A stretch of DNA of 64,000 nt. Source: Corynebacterium kroppenstedtii. Lineage in GTDB: Bacteria > Actinomycetota > Actinomycetes > Mycobacteriales > Mycobacteriaceae. Both the position numbers and the translations under genes were made by a program. Of this stretch, positions 8,071 to 16,728 are shown in pieces. The stretch covers positions 1,922,001 to 1,986,000 of the forward strand of contig NZ_CP069792.1 of NCBI RefSeq assembly GCF_016894245.1. The letters are read 5' to 3'. Within the stretch, counting starts at the first letter, position 1, and each line of letters begins with the position of its first letter. The notes under the pieces are model-generated. The model was not told where the DNA came from and made no database searches. It saw only the letters and a program-made list of their open reading frames with translations.

Positions 8071-9051
8071 TTAAGCGTAAGACCGTAACTTATCCGCACG
8101 ATCGCCTTTTCGCAGCTTTGCCATGACCTCGCGTTCAATTTGGCGAACTCTCTCACGTGAGAGCCCAAATTCGCGTCCAATCTGGTCAAGAGTTCGTGGT
8201 ACACCATCGTCGAGACCAAAGCGGAGACGAATGACGTCTTGCTCTCTTTTCTCCAAGGTCGCCAAAACGGTCCGAATGTCCGAATGACGTAGAGACGCTA
8301 CGACGGCTTCTTCCGCGTCGGTTGCTTCGGAGTCCTCAATGAAATCTCCTAATGGTGCTTCTTCATCTGTTCCGACCGGCATATCCAAGCTGACCGGATC
8401 GCGGGACTGCTTCAGAAGGAGATCGATCTTTGATTCATCGATACCAGACTCGTCCGCGAGCTCTTCATTGGTAGCTTCCCTCCCCAAGTGCTGGTACATC
8501 TCGCGCTTAATGCGGGAGAGCTTGTTTACTTGCTCGACGAGGTGGACGGGAAGACGAATTGTTCGGGACTGGTCGGCCATCCCGCGTGTAATGGCTTGTC
8601 GAATCCACCATGTCGCATACGTCGAAAACTTAAAGCCCTTGGTGTAATCGAACTTTTCGACGGCGCGGATGAGGCCCAAGTTCCCCTCCTGAATGAGATC
8701 GAGAAGAGGCATGCCGCGCCCTGTGTAGCGCTTCGCTAAAGACACGACGAGTCGGAGGTTGGCCTCCAGAAGGTGAGCTCGCGCAGCACGTCCATCTTTA
8801 GCGATAGCCTTGAGATCCCGTTTTTTCGAAGGAGTGAACTGTTCGTCAGAATCAAGGAGATGTTGCGCGTAGAGGCCAGCTTCAATCCGTTGCGAAAGCT
8901 CAACTTCGTCTTCCGCGTTAAGAAGTGCGGTACGGCCAATTCCGTTGAGGTAAACCCGAACTAAATCAGCTGAAGGATTTTCATTATTGTTGGCCCGCCG
9001 GCCAGGATCACCATTAACTTCGGTTGTCGTACTGACGTGCGCTTCGTCCAT
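8071..9051 (-). CDS. sigB: RNA polymerase sigma factor SigB
   Basis: Group 2, primary-like sigma factor for stress and transition-phase promoters. The ATG at 9051 is chosen because AAGGAG lies 7 bases upstream, giving 326 residues, close to C. glutamicum SigB. Region 1.2 (about 28-60), region 2 with [10 protein letters not shown] and the -10-recognising segment [12 protein letters not shown], region 3, and the region 4 helix-turn-helix ending in R-E-R-V-R-Q-I-E are all intact. It lacks the long Lys/acidic extension of the nearby SigA. It is next to dtxR, as in other corynebacteria and mycobacteria. Confidence 0.95.
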   Translation of the reverse strand: MDEAHVSTTTEVNGDPGRRANNNENPSADLVRVYLNGIGRTALLNAEDEVELSQRIEAGLYAQHLLDSDEQFTPSKKRDLKAIAKDGRAARAHLLEANLRLVVSLAKRYTGRGMPLLDLIQEGNLGLIRAVEKFDYTKGFKFSTYATWWIRQAITRGMADQSRTIRLPVHLVEQVNKLSRIKREMYQHLGREATNEELADESGIDESKIDLLLKQSRDPVSLDMPVGTDEEAPLGDFIEDSEATDAEEAVVASLRHSDIRTVLATLEKREQDVIRLRFGLDDGVPRTLDQIGREFGLSRERVRQIEREVMAKLRKGDRADKLRSYA

Positions 9052-9436
9052 GTGCTGGCTCCTTAACTGCGCTCGGTGTCGCGATAGCGGTGCAATGTGA
9101 CGGCCCGTTGGGACGGAGTGGCGAGGTGGACGTATACCACTGGTTGCCACCTAATTAACGTCCGCACGGAATGGCGGGCTGTCACGATCGCATTCAGTTA
9201 GTCCAACGCATGGGCCGGTAAAAAGGTTCCATAAGCACTTTTTCACGTGACCTTGGGCCAGCGTTGGAAGGGAATAGGTATTGTACGTGGCGGGGATTTA
9301 AGTCACATGAGTGTGATTTAATCCCGCAAAGGTGCTGGTAAGCGTACTGTGTGCCGAAATTAACTCCCACAAGGTTAGCTACCCCTATTTAGGGGCCATT
9401 GCCTATAAGGTCGTTCTTCCATGAAGGACTCGACGA
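9052..9436. other. sigB upstream region with two palindromes
   Basis: No gene is seen in these 385 bases. Positions 9293-9325 form an imperfect 33-base palindrome with arms GGGATT and AATCCC around TCACA-TGAG-TGTGA. Positions 9382-9395 (CCCCTATTTAGGGG) are a perfect palindrome that may end the dtd transcript. Positions 9370-9388 match the DtxR consensus at 11 of 19. The sigB promoter must lie here, but no hexamer pair stands out. Confidence 0.5.
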
Positions 9437-9913
9437 CTAGGAGCGAGCTCCACTCGGAATATCGACAAGAACGGTGAACGGACCATCGTTGACCGAGTCG
9501 ACGGCCATGTAGGCACCGAATACGCCCGTCTCGACGGTAAGGCCACGCTTGCGGAGTTCCTCGACGCATGTGTTAAAGGTGGGCTCAGCCTCGGTCGGTT
9601 TCGCCGCAGCAGACCAGGACGGGCGTCGGCCATGGGAGGTATCACCCATCAGTGTGAACTGTGACACAACAAGCAACGGCGCATCGACGTCAAGCGCAGA
9701 TACCTCAGTCGGGCGTCCCTCAGGCGTCGAACCCTCGAAGATCCGAAGACGAGCCAGTTTTTCTGCCATAGCCTGAGCGGTGGCTGAGGTATCTCCTGTG
9801 GCTACGCCGATGAGGACAAGAAGCCCTCCCACATCTGAGTCCGGGATTGATCCAACCACGGAATCTTGAACAACAACGGACGCGGAACGAACACGCGTGA
9901 CTACTGCTTTCAC
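9437..9913 (-). CDS. dtd: D-aminoacyl-tRNA deacylase
   Basis: Removes D-amino acids (and glycine mis-charged on tRNA-Ala) from tRNA; the enzyme is a cytosolic dimer. The GTG at 9913 is chosen: it has GGAG 7 bases upstream and gives the family N-terminus V-K-A-V-V-T-R-V, 158 residues. The active-site motif S-Q-F-T-L is present. The Gly-cisPro motif appears as N-D-G-P-F-T, with Phe where many bacteria have Val. Its GTG overlaps the stop of the upstream methyltransferase gene (GTGA), so translation is coupled. Confidence 0.93.
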   Translation of the reverse strand: MKAVVTRVRSASVVVQDSVVGSIPDSDVGGLLVLIGVATGDTSATAQAMAEKLARLRIFEGSTPEGRPTEVSALDVDAPLLVVSQFTLMGDTSHGRRPSWSAAAKPTEAEPTFNTCVEELRKRGLTVETGVFGAYMAVDSVNDGPFTVLVDIPSGARS

Positions 9914-11511
9914 TGAAGATCTCCAGGTATGACAAGCCCGTGGCGAATGGCGTCGACCAGTATGGGTAAAAACTCGTCGGCCAGGTTCTGGGCTGGTGTA
10001 GTTGGGGTAACGAGTTCGGCAATCTCGCACACATCGCGGGCTGACAGTCCATTCGGATCCAAACCTCGAAAGATACGTAAGACGTTCTCGTCGATTTCGT
10101 GGGAAAAGCGTGGTCCGTCGGTTCGGGTGATCCGCGTAACAACGTCGGTAAAGGTGGAGTCTGCCTCTGCCTCAGCGAGAGAAACCTTTTCAAGCGCTAA
10201 GCCTGGCCTGACACTAAATCTGCTGTCCAGGATTTCACCTGGAGTACGTGCATCAAGCCATGCGCAGCGTCGGAAGTACTCCTCAATTTCCGGGCCCAAA
10301 GGATCTGTGTACGGTTGAGTGAATTCCTCACACACAACTTCTGAGTTCTCCTCAGGATCAATCGGAGTCATCGCGATAAAACCAATACCGATTCCCGTCA
10401 CGCCGGCGTGATCCATATAGTCAATCCACACCTCTGATTGCGATCGACCGAGGTCACCGCGGGGATCAAGAGACTCATCCTTGATCCACGTGCCCACATA
10501 ATGCAGGGGGTCGACACAATCCCGCTCCAACACCCATGCACGATAACCGTGGTCCGGAATCCACGACGCGACCCGCGCTTGCCAGGCCTGCGCATCAGAA
10601 TGAATCCACGCCCCCAGCACGCATGCTTGGCCATGAACAGCCAGGTGCTCCGGAATGCCGCGAATGAGCTTAGCGGTAGCGCCATCGAGCTCCATTCCAG
10701 AATCCCGATAAACGTGGCGTAACGTCGGCGGCCCCACCACAAAAGGCGGATTCGCGATGATGCGATCAAATGTCTGATGACGGACGGGTTCGAACCATGA
10801 GCCCTGTTTGAAATCAATCTGTGTACGTGGCTCGGAAGTTAAAACAATCTCGGCCGCAGCGCACGTAGCTTCAGCGAAGAGGAGGGCACGCTGGCTCACG
10901 TCCGTCGCAGTGATCGAGTCCGACCGCCCCCATTGGCCCATAATTTGGACACCTGATCCGGTCCCTAAGTCCAAAACTGAGCCGACGTGTGATGTCCCCG
11001 TTGCTTGAAGGAGTGACCGCGATGCGGCACCCACGCCCACGACATGTTCGGGGTCTGCTGAATGATCAACCATCGAGGCATCGGCGTCGCTAAAAATGAG
11101 GTAGTCCGAGCGTTCCGACGGGCTGATGTGCAGTGGGCGGATATCGATTGCGGTGCGAAAGCGCTCTCGATCCGTATCGGGTTCGCGGACGATAACGCCT
11201 GCGGAGACAGCGTCGACGAAGAAATTGTCGCCGAAAGTGTCGACGAACACGTCGCGCGGCTGTGGTTCGCGAAGGATGAGTAACCGCACTGCCCGCGCAA
11301 GGCGTCGATCATCCTCATTCGAGGCTTGGCGCTCAAAGCGATGACAGGCAAAGGACACAGCGGCGGGTTCGTGCCGATCCAAGGCTGCTAGGCCATCATC
11401 GCCGAGGACACGGTGTAAGCCCGACGAAGAATAGCCGAGCTCAGTAAGCCGTTTCGCGAGCGATGCGGCGTAACGTGGCAGTTCGGAGATATCAGGTAGC
11501 GTGCTCACCAT
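9910..11511 (-). CDS. class I SAM-dependent methyltransferase, HemK/PrmC-like
   Basis: Cytosolic methyltransferase of 533 residues with a ~160-residue N-terminal region lacking a recognised motif. A Rossmann core follows with motif I D-L-G-T-G-S-G (181-187) and motif IV N-P-P-F (254-257). N-P-P-F is typical of enzymes that methylate a planar amide or amine nitrogen (glutamine in release factors, or adenine/guanine in nucleic acid). The C-terminal 150 residues are not recognised. The substrate is unknown; because its stop overlaps dtd, a translation-related substrate is reasonable but only inferred. The ATG at 11511 lacks a strong Shine-Dalgarno sequence. Confidence 0.8.
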   Translation of the reverse strand: MVSTLPDISELPRYAASLAKRLTELGYSSSGLHRVLGDDGLAALDRHEPAAVSFACHRFERQASNEDDRRLARAVRLLILREPQPRDVFVDTFGDNFFVDAVSAGVIVREPDTDRERFRTAIDIRPLHISPSERSDYLIFSDADASMVDHSADPEHVVGVGAASRSLLQATGTSHVGSVLDLGTGSGVQIMGQWGRSDSITATDVSQRALLFAEATCAAAEIVLTSEPRTQIDFKQGSWFEPVRHQTFDRIIANPPFVVGPPTLRHVYRDSGMELDGATAKLIRGIPEHLAVHGQACVLGAWIHSDAQAWQARVASWIPDHGYRAWVLERDCVDPLHYVGTWIKDESLDPRGDLGRSQSEVWIDYMDHAGVTGIGIGFIAMTPIDPEENSEVVCEEFTQPYTDPLGPEIEEYFRRCAWLDARTPGEILDSRFSVRPGLALEKVSLAEAEADSTFTDVVTRITRTDGPRFSHEIDENVLRIFRGLDPNGLSARDVCEIAELVTPTTPAQNLADEFLPILVDAIRHGLVIPGDLQ

Positions 11512-11541
11512 TGTGGCCTGTTCTCTAACCTTTCATCGGAA

Positions 11542-11598
11542 CGTGAAGTACCTCGTGAAGCGCGTGAAGTACTTAGAGTGCGTGAAGTACCTAGAGTG
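11542..11598. repeat. short tandem repeat, 18-base unit
   Basis: CGTGAAGTACYTAGAGTG occurs twice in tandem (11563-11580 and 11581-11598, one mismatch). Degraded copies lie just before it: CGTGAAGTACCT at 11542-11553 and CGTGAAG at 11554-11560. It lies in the 5' region of the methyltransferase gene, after the DUF3099 gene. Confidence 0.8.
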
Positions 11599-11672
11599 CG
11601 GGCAGATCGCTATAAATCTTAAGTGAGAATCCTAAGTGAAAAAATGTAAGCATCGCACCTGGCGCAAAACGT

Positions 11673-12248
11673 TTACGTGGTGGTGTCGTGATTATCTTCA
11701 TCAAGGACAGCACTGCCCGGATCAGTGGTGCCGGGACTAGCGGCATGAGCAGAGTCTGTACTATTTTCGCCCCTACTTACCCCGTTGTCATCCATCACAT
11801 TGCCACTGTGAGGATCAACATCCACCGTCGTTACCCGTGAATCAGCGGCTGCCTCTGACTCACTTGATTCATGTGATGCAGCCTGTTCACTTCCGGCAAC
11901 CAATTCGCGGGCGCGCTCTCCGTCGACAAGACCGTTGAACGCGTAATACGCGTCTCTATTCACGGCGGGCTTGTATACCTGCGGCTTTCGCGGGTCGTGT
12001 GTCTCACCCACGGCGTTAGCTATCACGACAGCTATCCATGGAAGGGGAACAGAGATGACAGTAAACACGGCTGCCAACACCAGGTTGTGCAATAGCATGT
12101 ATGCCAATGCGGCAAGCAATAAGAAGGGGATACGCGAACCCTGCAAGACGGCATACTCACGCCGTCTGCGGTGCCAATCCTCAACTGGCGACCTTTGGGC
12201 GTCGGTAATTAGTGCGACGTGCTTGCGTCGGTGAAACATACTCCCCAC
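11673..12248 (-). CDS. DUF3099 membrane protein
   Basis: 191 residues from the GTG at 12248, which has AAGGGG 5 bases upstream; ATG 12239 is an alternative. The N-terminal segment L-I-T-D-A-Q-R-S-P (13-21) and the Trp/Arg-rich stretch after it define DUF3099. Two membrane helices (about 39-58 and 60-80) follow. The C-terminal half is acidic, Ser/Asp-rich and probably disordered. The family is confined to actinobacteria and has no known function. It is divergent from the DUF3039 gene, as in mycobacteria (Rv2709/Rv2708c). Confidence 0.85.
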   Translation of the reverse strand: MGSMFHRRKHVALITDAQRSPVEDWHRRRREYAVLQGSRIPFLLLAALAYMLLHNLVLAAVFTVISVPLPWIAVVIANAVGETHDPRKPQVYKPAVNRDAYYAFNGLVDGERARELVAGSEQAASHESSESEAAADSRVTTVDVDPHSGNVMDDNGVSRGENSTDSAHAASPGTTDPGSAVLDEDNHDTTT

Positions 12249-12364
12249 CGTAGCCCCTTGACTGCGATCACGAAGCGTAAGCGGTAGGGTAGATAGCTCC
12301 TAACCGGCAATCTGGATTCTCGGACATCGTAGAGGTGGCTGGGGACCCTCCTCCTGACTTGACG

Positions 12365-12370
12365 TATAAG
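12365..12370 (+). promoter_or_regulatory. -10 box for the DUF3039-helicase operon
   Basis: TATAAG lies 13 bases before the GTG at 12384, with no Shine-Dalgarno sequence between, so the transcript is probably leaderless or nearly so. No clear -35 hexamer is visible. Confidence 0.5.
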
Positions 12371-12383
12371 GCATGATTGAACC

Positions 12384-12623
12384 GTGACAACACCTCAGAC
12401 GACCACGATTGAACGAACCAAAGCCGAAGAACAAACAACGGATTCGGACACACCGAAATATTTTCACTATGTGAAGAAAAATCAGATAGTGGAATCAGCT
12501 GTGAATGGTAATTACGTGGTGGCATTGTGTGGGGAAACCTTTCCCGTCACCAAACAAGCCAAGCCAGGCTCGCCTGTGTGCCCGGAATGTGAGCGCATTT
12601 ATCGGGGGCTGCGCCGACGGTGA
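12384..12623 (+). CDS. DUF3039 small zinc-binding-type protein
   Basis: 79 residues from a GTG. The first 22 residues are Thr/Glu-rich; the conserved part runs from Y-F-H-Y-V (26-30) to the end. Cys49 and the pair Cys66/Cys69 (C-P-E-C), with His28 nearby, look like a metal site. The basic C-terminus (R-G-L-R-R-R) suggests nucleic acid contact. Its stop overlaps the GTG of the helicase gene (GTGA), so the two proteins are made together; a joint role is inferred. The family has no established function. Confidence 0.85.
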   Translation: MTTPQTTTIERTKAEEQTTDSDTPKYFHYVKKNQIVESAVNGNYVVALCGETFPVTKQAKPGSPVCPECERIYRGLRRR

Positions 12624-14350
12624 AACTCCGCGAATGGCAGCAAGCTGCGCTCTCGCAGTACTTTGACACAAATCCAGACGATTTTTTAGCAGTAGCAACC
12701 CCGGGAGCAGGCAAAACAACCTTCGCACTGACACTCGCTCGGCGTCTTCTTGATAGGAGAGCTGTCAACCGCATCATCGTGGTTGTTCCTACGGAGCACC
12801 TGAAACACCAGTGGGCTGACGCTGCTTCGCGGATGGGGATCGCTCTGGATGCCAACTTCACGAACTCGGCGGGAACCCTCAACCCTGTTTTCGACGGGAT
12901 GGTCGTGACCTACGCTCAGGTCTCGATGCACCCGTTTAAACATAACTCCCTTGCAACGACGAAAAAGTCGCTGGTCATCATGGACGAAATCCATCATGGT
13001 GGAGATGCGAAGAGTTGGGGCGACGGAATTCGCTATGCCTACTCCGATTCCGCGAGGCGCCTTGAGTTGACGGGAACGCCATTTCGTTCTGATGATGCTC
13101 CGATCCCATTTGTGCGGTATATCGAAGACGGGGACGGTCATCAGGTCTCCCGCGCGGATTACACCTACGGGTATTCCCACGCATTGCGGGATGGTGTCGT
13201 TCGTCCTGTCGTGTTCATGGCGTATTCCGGAGAAGCGCGTTGGCGGGACAGTGCAGGGGAGGAGTTTGCAGCCAGGCTAGGCGAACCCCTCAGCGCTGAG
13301 CATACGGCCAAAGCGTGGAAAACTGCTCTTGATCCCAAAGGACAGTGGATCCCATCTGTTCTCCGTGCAGCCGATATCCGTCTTAAAGAGTATCGACGTG
13401 CCATCCCCGACGCTGGAGGGCTAGTCATTGCCACGGACACGAAGGCCGCGCGTGCCTACGCAAAAATTCTGGAGCGGTTGTCGGGCGAACCGGTTACTGT
13501 TGTTCTATCCGACGAACCCGGATCGTCTCGTAAAATCGAAGAGTTCTCTCAGTCCACTGAGCGGTGGCTTGTTGCTGTTCGCATGGTGTCAGAAGGCGTT
13601 GATGTGCCTCGGCTCGCTGTTGGAGTATACGCAACGTCGTCGTCGACGCCTCTGTTCTTTGCGCAGGCTGTTGGTAGATTCGTCCGAGCCCGGGTGCCCG
13701 GGGAAACAGCGTCCATTTTCCTGCCGTCAATTCCAGTGCTGTTGGACTTGGCATCCCAAATGGAGGCTGAACGCAACCATGTTCTGGGTAAACCGCATCG
13801 GCCCAATGAGGGCTGGGATGATGAGTTGGTGGCGCAAGCGAACCGAACTGAGTCCGAACCCGACGATCTAAAAAAGTATGAGTCGCTAGGCGCAGACGCG
13901 GAACTTGATCACCTCATTTATGACGGGTCATCCTATGGCACCGGAACATTATCAGGATCCGAGGAGGAAGCAGAGTACCTGGGACTCCCGGGGCTGCTTA
14001 ACGCGGATCAAATGAGGCAATTGCTGCAAAATCATCAGCAAGAGCAGTTGAAAGCTCGAGAGCGGGAAAAGAAAAAAGCCGACGAAGCACGGCGTCGGTT
14101 TCATGATCCGCGCGACAATGAGGTGGGCAGCGACAATCGTCACATGTCCGATGGCAGTCGCGGTGTGATTGACGATCTTCCTCGGTTACGGAAAGAGCTT
14201 AATGCGTTAGTGTCGATATCTGCCGCGCGAACCGGTCGTCCGCACGGGCAAGTACACAACGAAGTTCGGCAGGCATGTGGCGGTCCGCAAACAGCTTTAT
14301 GCACCGCTGACCAGCTGCGAAGCCGAATTAATTATCTGCGCAAGTGGTAA
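12620..14350 (+). CDS. superfamily II DEAD/DEAH-box helicase
   Basis: 576-residue ATP-dependent helicase or translocase. Seen motifs: Walker A A-T-P-G-A-G-K-T (26-33), DEIH box (122-125), motif III T-G-T-P-F-R (151-156), motif V R-M-V-S-E-G-V-D-V-P (321-330) and motif VI Q-A-V-G-R-F-V-R-A-R (349-358). Both RecA lobes are therefore complete. A Lys/Glu/Arg-rich coiled-coil-like stretch (about 480-510) and a C-terminal basic domain ending Y-L-R-K-W follow. It resembles the UvrB/RAD25-type branch rather than RNA DEAD-box enzymes. The GTG start at 12620 overlaps the DUF3039 stop. A role in DNA repair or nucleoid processing is inferred. Confidence 0.88.
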   Translation: MKLREWQQAALSQYFDTNPDDFLAVATPGAGKTTFALTLARRLLDRRAVNRIIVVVPTEHLKHQWADAASRMGIALDANFTNSAGTLNPVFDGMVVTYAQVSMHPFKHNSLATTKKSLVIMDEIHHGGDAKSWGDGIRYAYSDSARRLELTGTPFRSDDAPIPFVRYIEDGDGHQVSRADYTYGYSHALRDGVVRPVVFMAYSGEARWRDSAGEEFAARLGEPLSAEHTAKAWKTALDPKGQWIPSVLRAADIRLKEYRRAIPDAGGLVIATDTKAARAYAKILERLSGEPVTVVLSDEPGSSRKIEEFSQSTERWLVAVRMVSEGVDVPRLAVGVYATSSSTPLFFAQAVGRFVRARVPGETASIFLPSIPVLLDLASQMEAERNHVLGKPHRPNEGWDDELVAQANRTESEPDDLKKYESLGADAELDHLIYDGSSYGTGTLSGSEEEAEYLGLPGLLNADQMRQLLQNHQQEQLKAREREKKKADEARRRFHDPRDNEVGSDNRHMSDGSRGVIDDLPRLRKELNALVSISAARTGRPHGQVHNEVRQACGGPQTALCTADQLRSRINYLRKW

Positions 14351-14434
14351 TCTGCCTGGTGATAGGCCGTCCTATGTTCATTATGTGCGTCGGATTTTAT
14401 CCATGTAAATGGCACACTGACTCTCGGTACACAT

Positions 14435-14473
14435 TGTCGCCCGCATCATCCCAGGATGGGGATGCGGGCGACA
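14435..14473. terminator. bidirectional terminator between helicase gene and sigA
   Basis: TGTCGCCCGCATC (14435-14447) pairs perfectly with GATGCGGGCGACA (14461-14473), a 13-bp stem with a 13-base loop. The flanking genes converge. There is no long T-run, so it may work as a stable hairpin or need Rho. Confidence 0.75.
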
Positions 14474-14505
14474 CTAAGTAAACTGCGCAAACTAATCTTC
14501 GCAGA

Positions 14506-16275
14506 TTAGTCAAGGTAATCCCGGAGCACTTGTGACCGCGACGGGTGGCGCAGTTTCGACATTGTTTTCGATTCGATCTGGCGGATGCGCTCGCGGGTCA
14601 CGCCGTAAACTTGGCCGATCTCATCGAGTGTTCGTGGCATCCCATCCGTGAGGCCGAAGCGAAGCCGAACAACTCCTGCCTCACGCTCAGTGAGGGTCTT
14701 GAGAACATCCTGAAGCTGGTCTTGGAGGAGGGTAAAGGAGACCGCATCAACGGCCACGACTGCTTCGGAGTCTTCGATGAAGTCACCGAGCTGACTATCT
14801 CCTTCGTCGCCGATAGTTTGATCCAGAGAAATTGGCTCGCGAGCATACTGCTGGATTTCGAGGACTTTGTCCTCGGTAATGTCCATTTCGCGGGCCAATT
14901 CCTCGGGTGTTGGTTCCCGACCCAGGTCCTGTAGAAGCTCTCGTTGGATACGACCAAGCTTATTAATGACCTCCACCATGTGGACCGGAATGCGGATTGT
15001 ACGAGCCTGATCAGCCATCGCGCGGGTAATGGCCTGCCGAATCCACCACGTTGCGTACGTAGAGAACTTGTAACCCTTCGTGTAGTCGAATTTCTCGACT
15101 GCACGGATCAGGCCTAAGTTTCCTTCCTGAATCAGGTCGAGGAAAGCCATTCCTCGACCCGTGTAGCGCTTCGCTAAGGAGACGACGAGACGTAGGTTGG
15201 CTTCCAGCAAATGGTTTTTTGCTTTGCGGCCATCACGAGCGATAGATCGAAAGTCTCGCGATTGTGCAGGGCTGAGCTTGGTGTTGCTTGCTTTGAGCTC
15301 CTCGAGTTTGTGGTTCGCATACAAGCCAGCCTCGATACGCTGGGCGAGAGATACCTCTTGCTCTGCGTTAAGGAGCGCGACCTTACCTATTTGTTTCAGA
15401 TAAGCGCGGACTGAATCTGCAGACGCAGTAAGTTCAGCGTCTTTTCGGGCTTGGCGGAGTGCTGCTGACTCATCCTCGTCCCACACGAAGTTGCCACCGT
15501 CACTATCGTCATCATCGTCGTCAGTTGACGAATCGCTAGTGCGCTTAATAGGCGAGCTTGGGTGATCGTCCTCGATCTCGTCCTCGTCCAGTCCTGCTTC
15601 GTCGTCTAAGTCGTCACTGTCCAGGTCATCATCGTGATCGAGATCATCATCTAGATCCGAGTGCTCCATATCGATGTCATCGTCATCATCGATATCATGA
15701 AGTGCGAAATCTTCTCCATCGTGATGGAGATCGGTATCTGCACTCTTCGACGTATCATCGTCGGGATGTCCGTCGACAATCTGAGCATCCGACGTGATCA
15801 CGTCGGGATTGTTCTCGGCCGCCGTGTCCTTAGTCGACGTACGGCTTGTGGACGGTCGCTTATTGGCCGTCTTAGTAGTCTTTTTCGCCGCTGATTTCTT
15901 TGACGTTGTCTTTTTAGCTGTGGACTTCTTCGACGTTGTCTTTTTAGCAGCAGTCTTCTTGGCAGCAGTCTTCTTGGCCGAGGACTTTTTGGCTGTCCGC
16001 TTGGTTGGTTTTTTCGCCGCTGATTTCTTCGGAGCAGCCTTCTTTTGGGACGACGACGAAGACTCGTCCGCAGCTGCCGACGCATCTTCGTGGAGGGCGG
16101 ATGAGTCCGAGGCCTGCTTCTTGGCAACCTTATTCGCAGCAGTTTTCTTCACTGTGGCTTTCTTGGCTGCGGTCTTCTTTGCAGCAGTTTTCTTAGCCGC
16201 CGTCTTCTTCGTGGCCGCTTTTTTGGCTACAGCCTTTTTCGGTGTTTCAGTCATGCCTGTTTTCGCTGTCTCCAC
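14506..16275 (-). CDS. sigA: primary RNA polymerase sigma factor SigA
   Basis: Housekeeping sigma factor directing RNA polymerase to most promoters. The GTG at 16275 has AAGGGG about 10 bases upstream; ATG 16254 is the alternative. At 589 residues it is longer than most corynebacterial SigA (about 500). Residues 10-140 are Lys/Ala/Thr repeats of A-A-K-K-T type. Residues 160-260 are strongly acidic (runs of Asp and Glu). Region 1.2 starts near 285. Region 2 (D-L-I-Q-E-G-N and [10 protein letters not shown]), region 3 and the region 4 helix-turn-helix (R-E-R-I-R-Q-I-E) follow in order and are intact. The basic and acidic halves may interact with each other or with nucleic acid; that is inference. 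Confidence 0.96.
   Translation of the reverse strand: METAKTGMTETPKKAVAKKAATKKTAAKKTAAKKTAAKKATVKKTAANKVAKKQASDSSALHEDASAAADESSSSSQKKAAPKKSAAKKPTKRTAKKSSAKKTAAKKTAAKKTTSKKSTAKKTTSKKSAAKKTTKTANKRPSTSRTSTKDTAAENNPDVITSDAQIVDGHPDDDTSKSADTDLHHDGEDFALHDIDDDDDIDMEHSDLDDDLDHDDDLDSDDLDDEAGLDEDEIEDDHPSSPIKRTSDSSTDDDDDDSDGGNFVWDEDESAALRQARKDAELTASADSVRAYLKQIGKVALLNAEQEVSLAQRIEAGLYANHKLEELKASNTKLSPAQSRDFRSIARDGRKAKNHLLEANLRLVVSLAKRYTGRGMAFLDLIQEGNLGLIRAVEKFDYTKGYKFSTYATWWIRQAITRAMADQARTIRIPVHMVEVINKLGRIQRELLQDLGREPTPEELAREMDITEDKVLEIQQYAREPISLDQTIGDEGDSQLGDFIEDSEAVVAVDAVSFTLLQDQLQDVLKTLTEREAGVVRLRFGLTDGMPRTLDEIGQVYGVTRERIRQIESKTMSKLRHPSRSQVLRDYLD
15856..16245 (-). repeat. in-gene Lys/Ala repeat tract of sigA
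   Basis: The DNA encoding residues 11-140 of SigA is made of degenerate copies of a 15-base unit coding for A-A-K-K-T (also T-S-K-K-S variants), interrupted by a Ser/Glu-rich segment around residues 56-76. On the complementary strand the same bases give a long but meaningless hydrophobic open frame (15794-16303). Confidence 0.8.
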
Positions 16276-16728
16276 TATCGCTTTGCCCCTTCACCGTCAT
16301 TAAACCTCATGCGCGCCGTGGCTATGCTTAGTGTTCCATGAAGACTCGGTTCCGTGCCGAGAGAGGCGATCTCCCTATCTTGCGATCTCCCGATTGATGT
16401 CACTGCCACTACTCGGGGTTGCTCGATAATGTCCACATGGCCCTTCCTGATCGATGAAGATTTCGATTGGTGCTGCGCACAATTGACTGTTTCAGCATTT
16501 CAAGCGCCGGCACCTACCACAGATAGCGCGTCGTCTTCACGGGTTTATCACGCGAGATGGCGATTGACGATCGCGTCACACGCCCAGGATGTGGCCTGAG
16601 AGTAGTGGAGGTGTAGTGCAGCCAGAGTCACTGATGTGCGCAACGAGCTGGATCGACCGCCCAGTATAACCTACGTACGTCACTCCATGTCGAGCGGCTC
16701 CGGCTCAGTGTCTCTAGACGTATGTACT
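16276..16728. other. non-coding region between ppgK and sigA
   Basis: 453 bases without a supported gene. It must hold the sigA promoter (minus strand) and the end of the ppgK transcript. An 81-codon plus-strand frame (16354-16599) has no recognisable content and is not annotated. No clear hexamer pair, hairpin or known RNA motif was found. Confidence 0.5.

Noticed and set aside
15794..16303. 169-codon plus-strand frame rich in Phe, Leu, Ala, Val
   Set aside because: It is the complement of the Lys/Ala repeats of sigA; its composition follows from the repeat codons and it has no start signal.
16354..16599. 81-codon plus-strand frame between sigA and ppgK
   Set aside because: No recognisable domain, no Shine-Dalgarno sequence and atypical composition; the region is more likely the sigA promoter.
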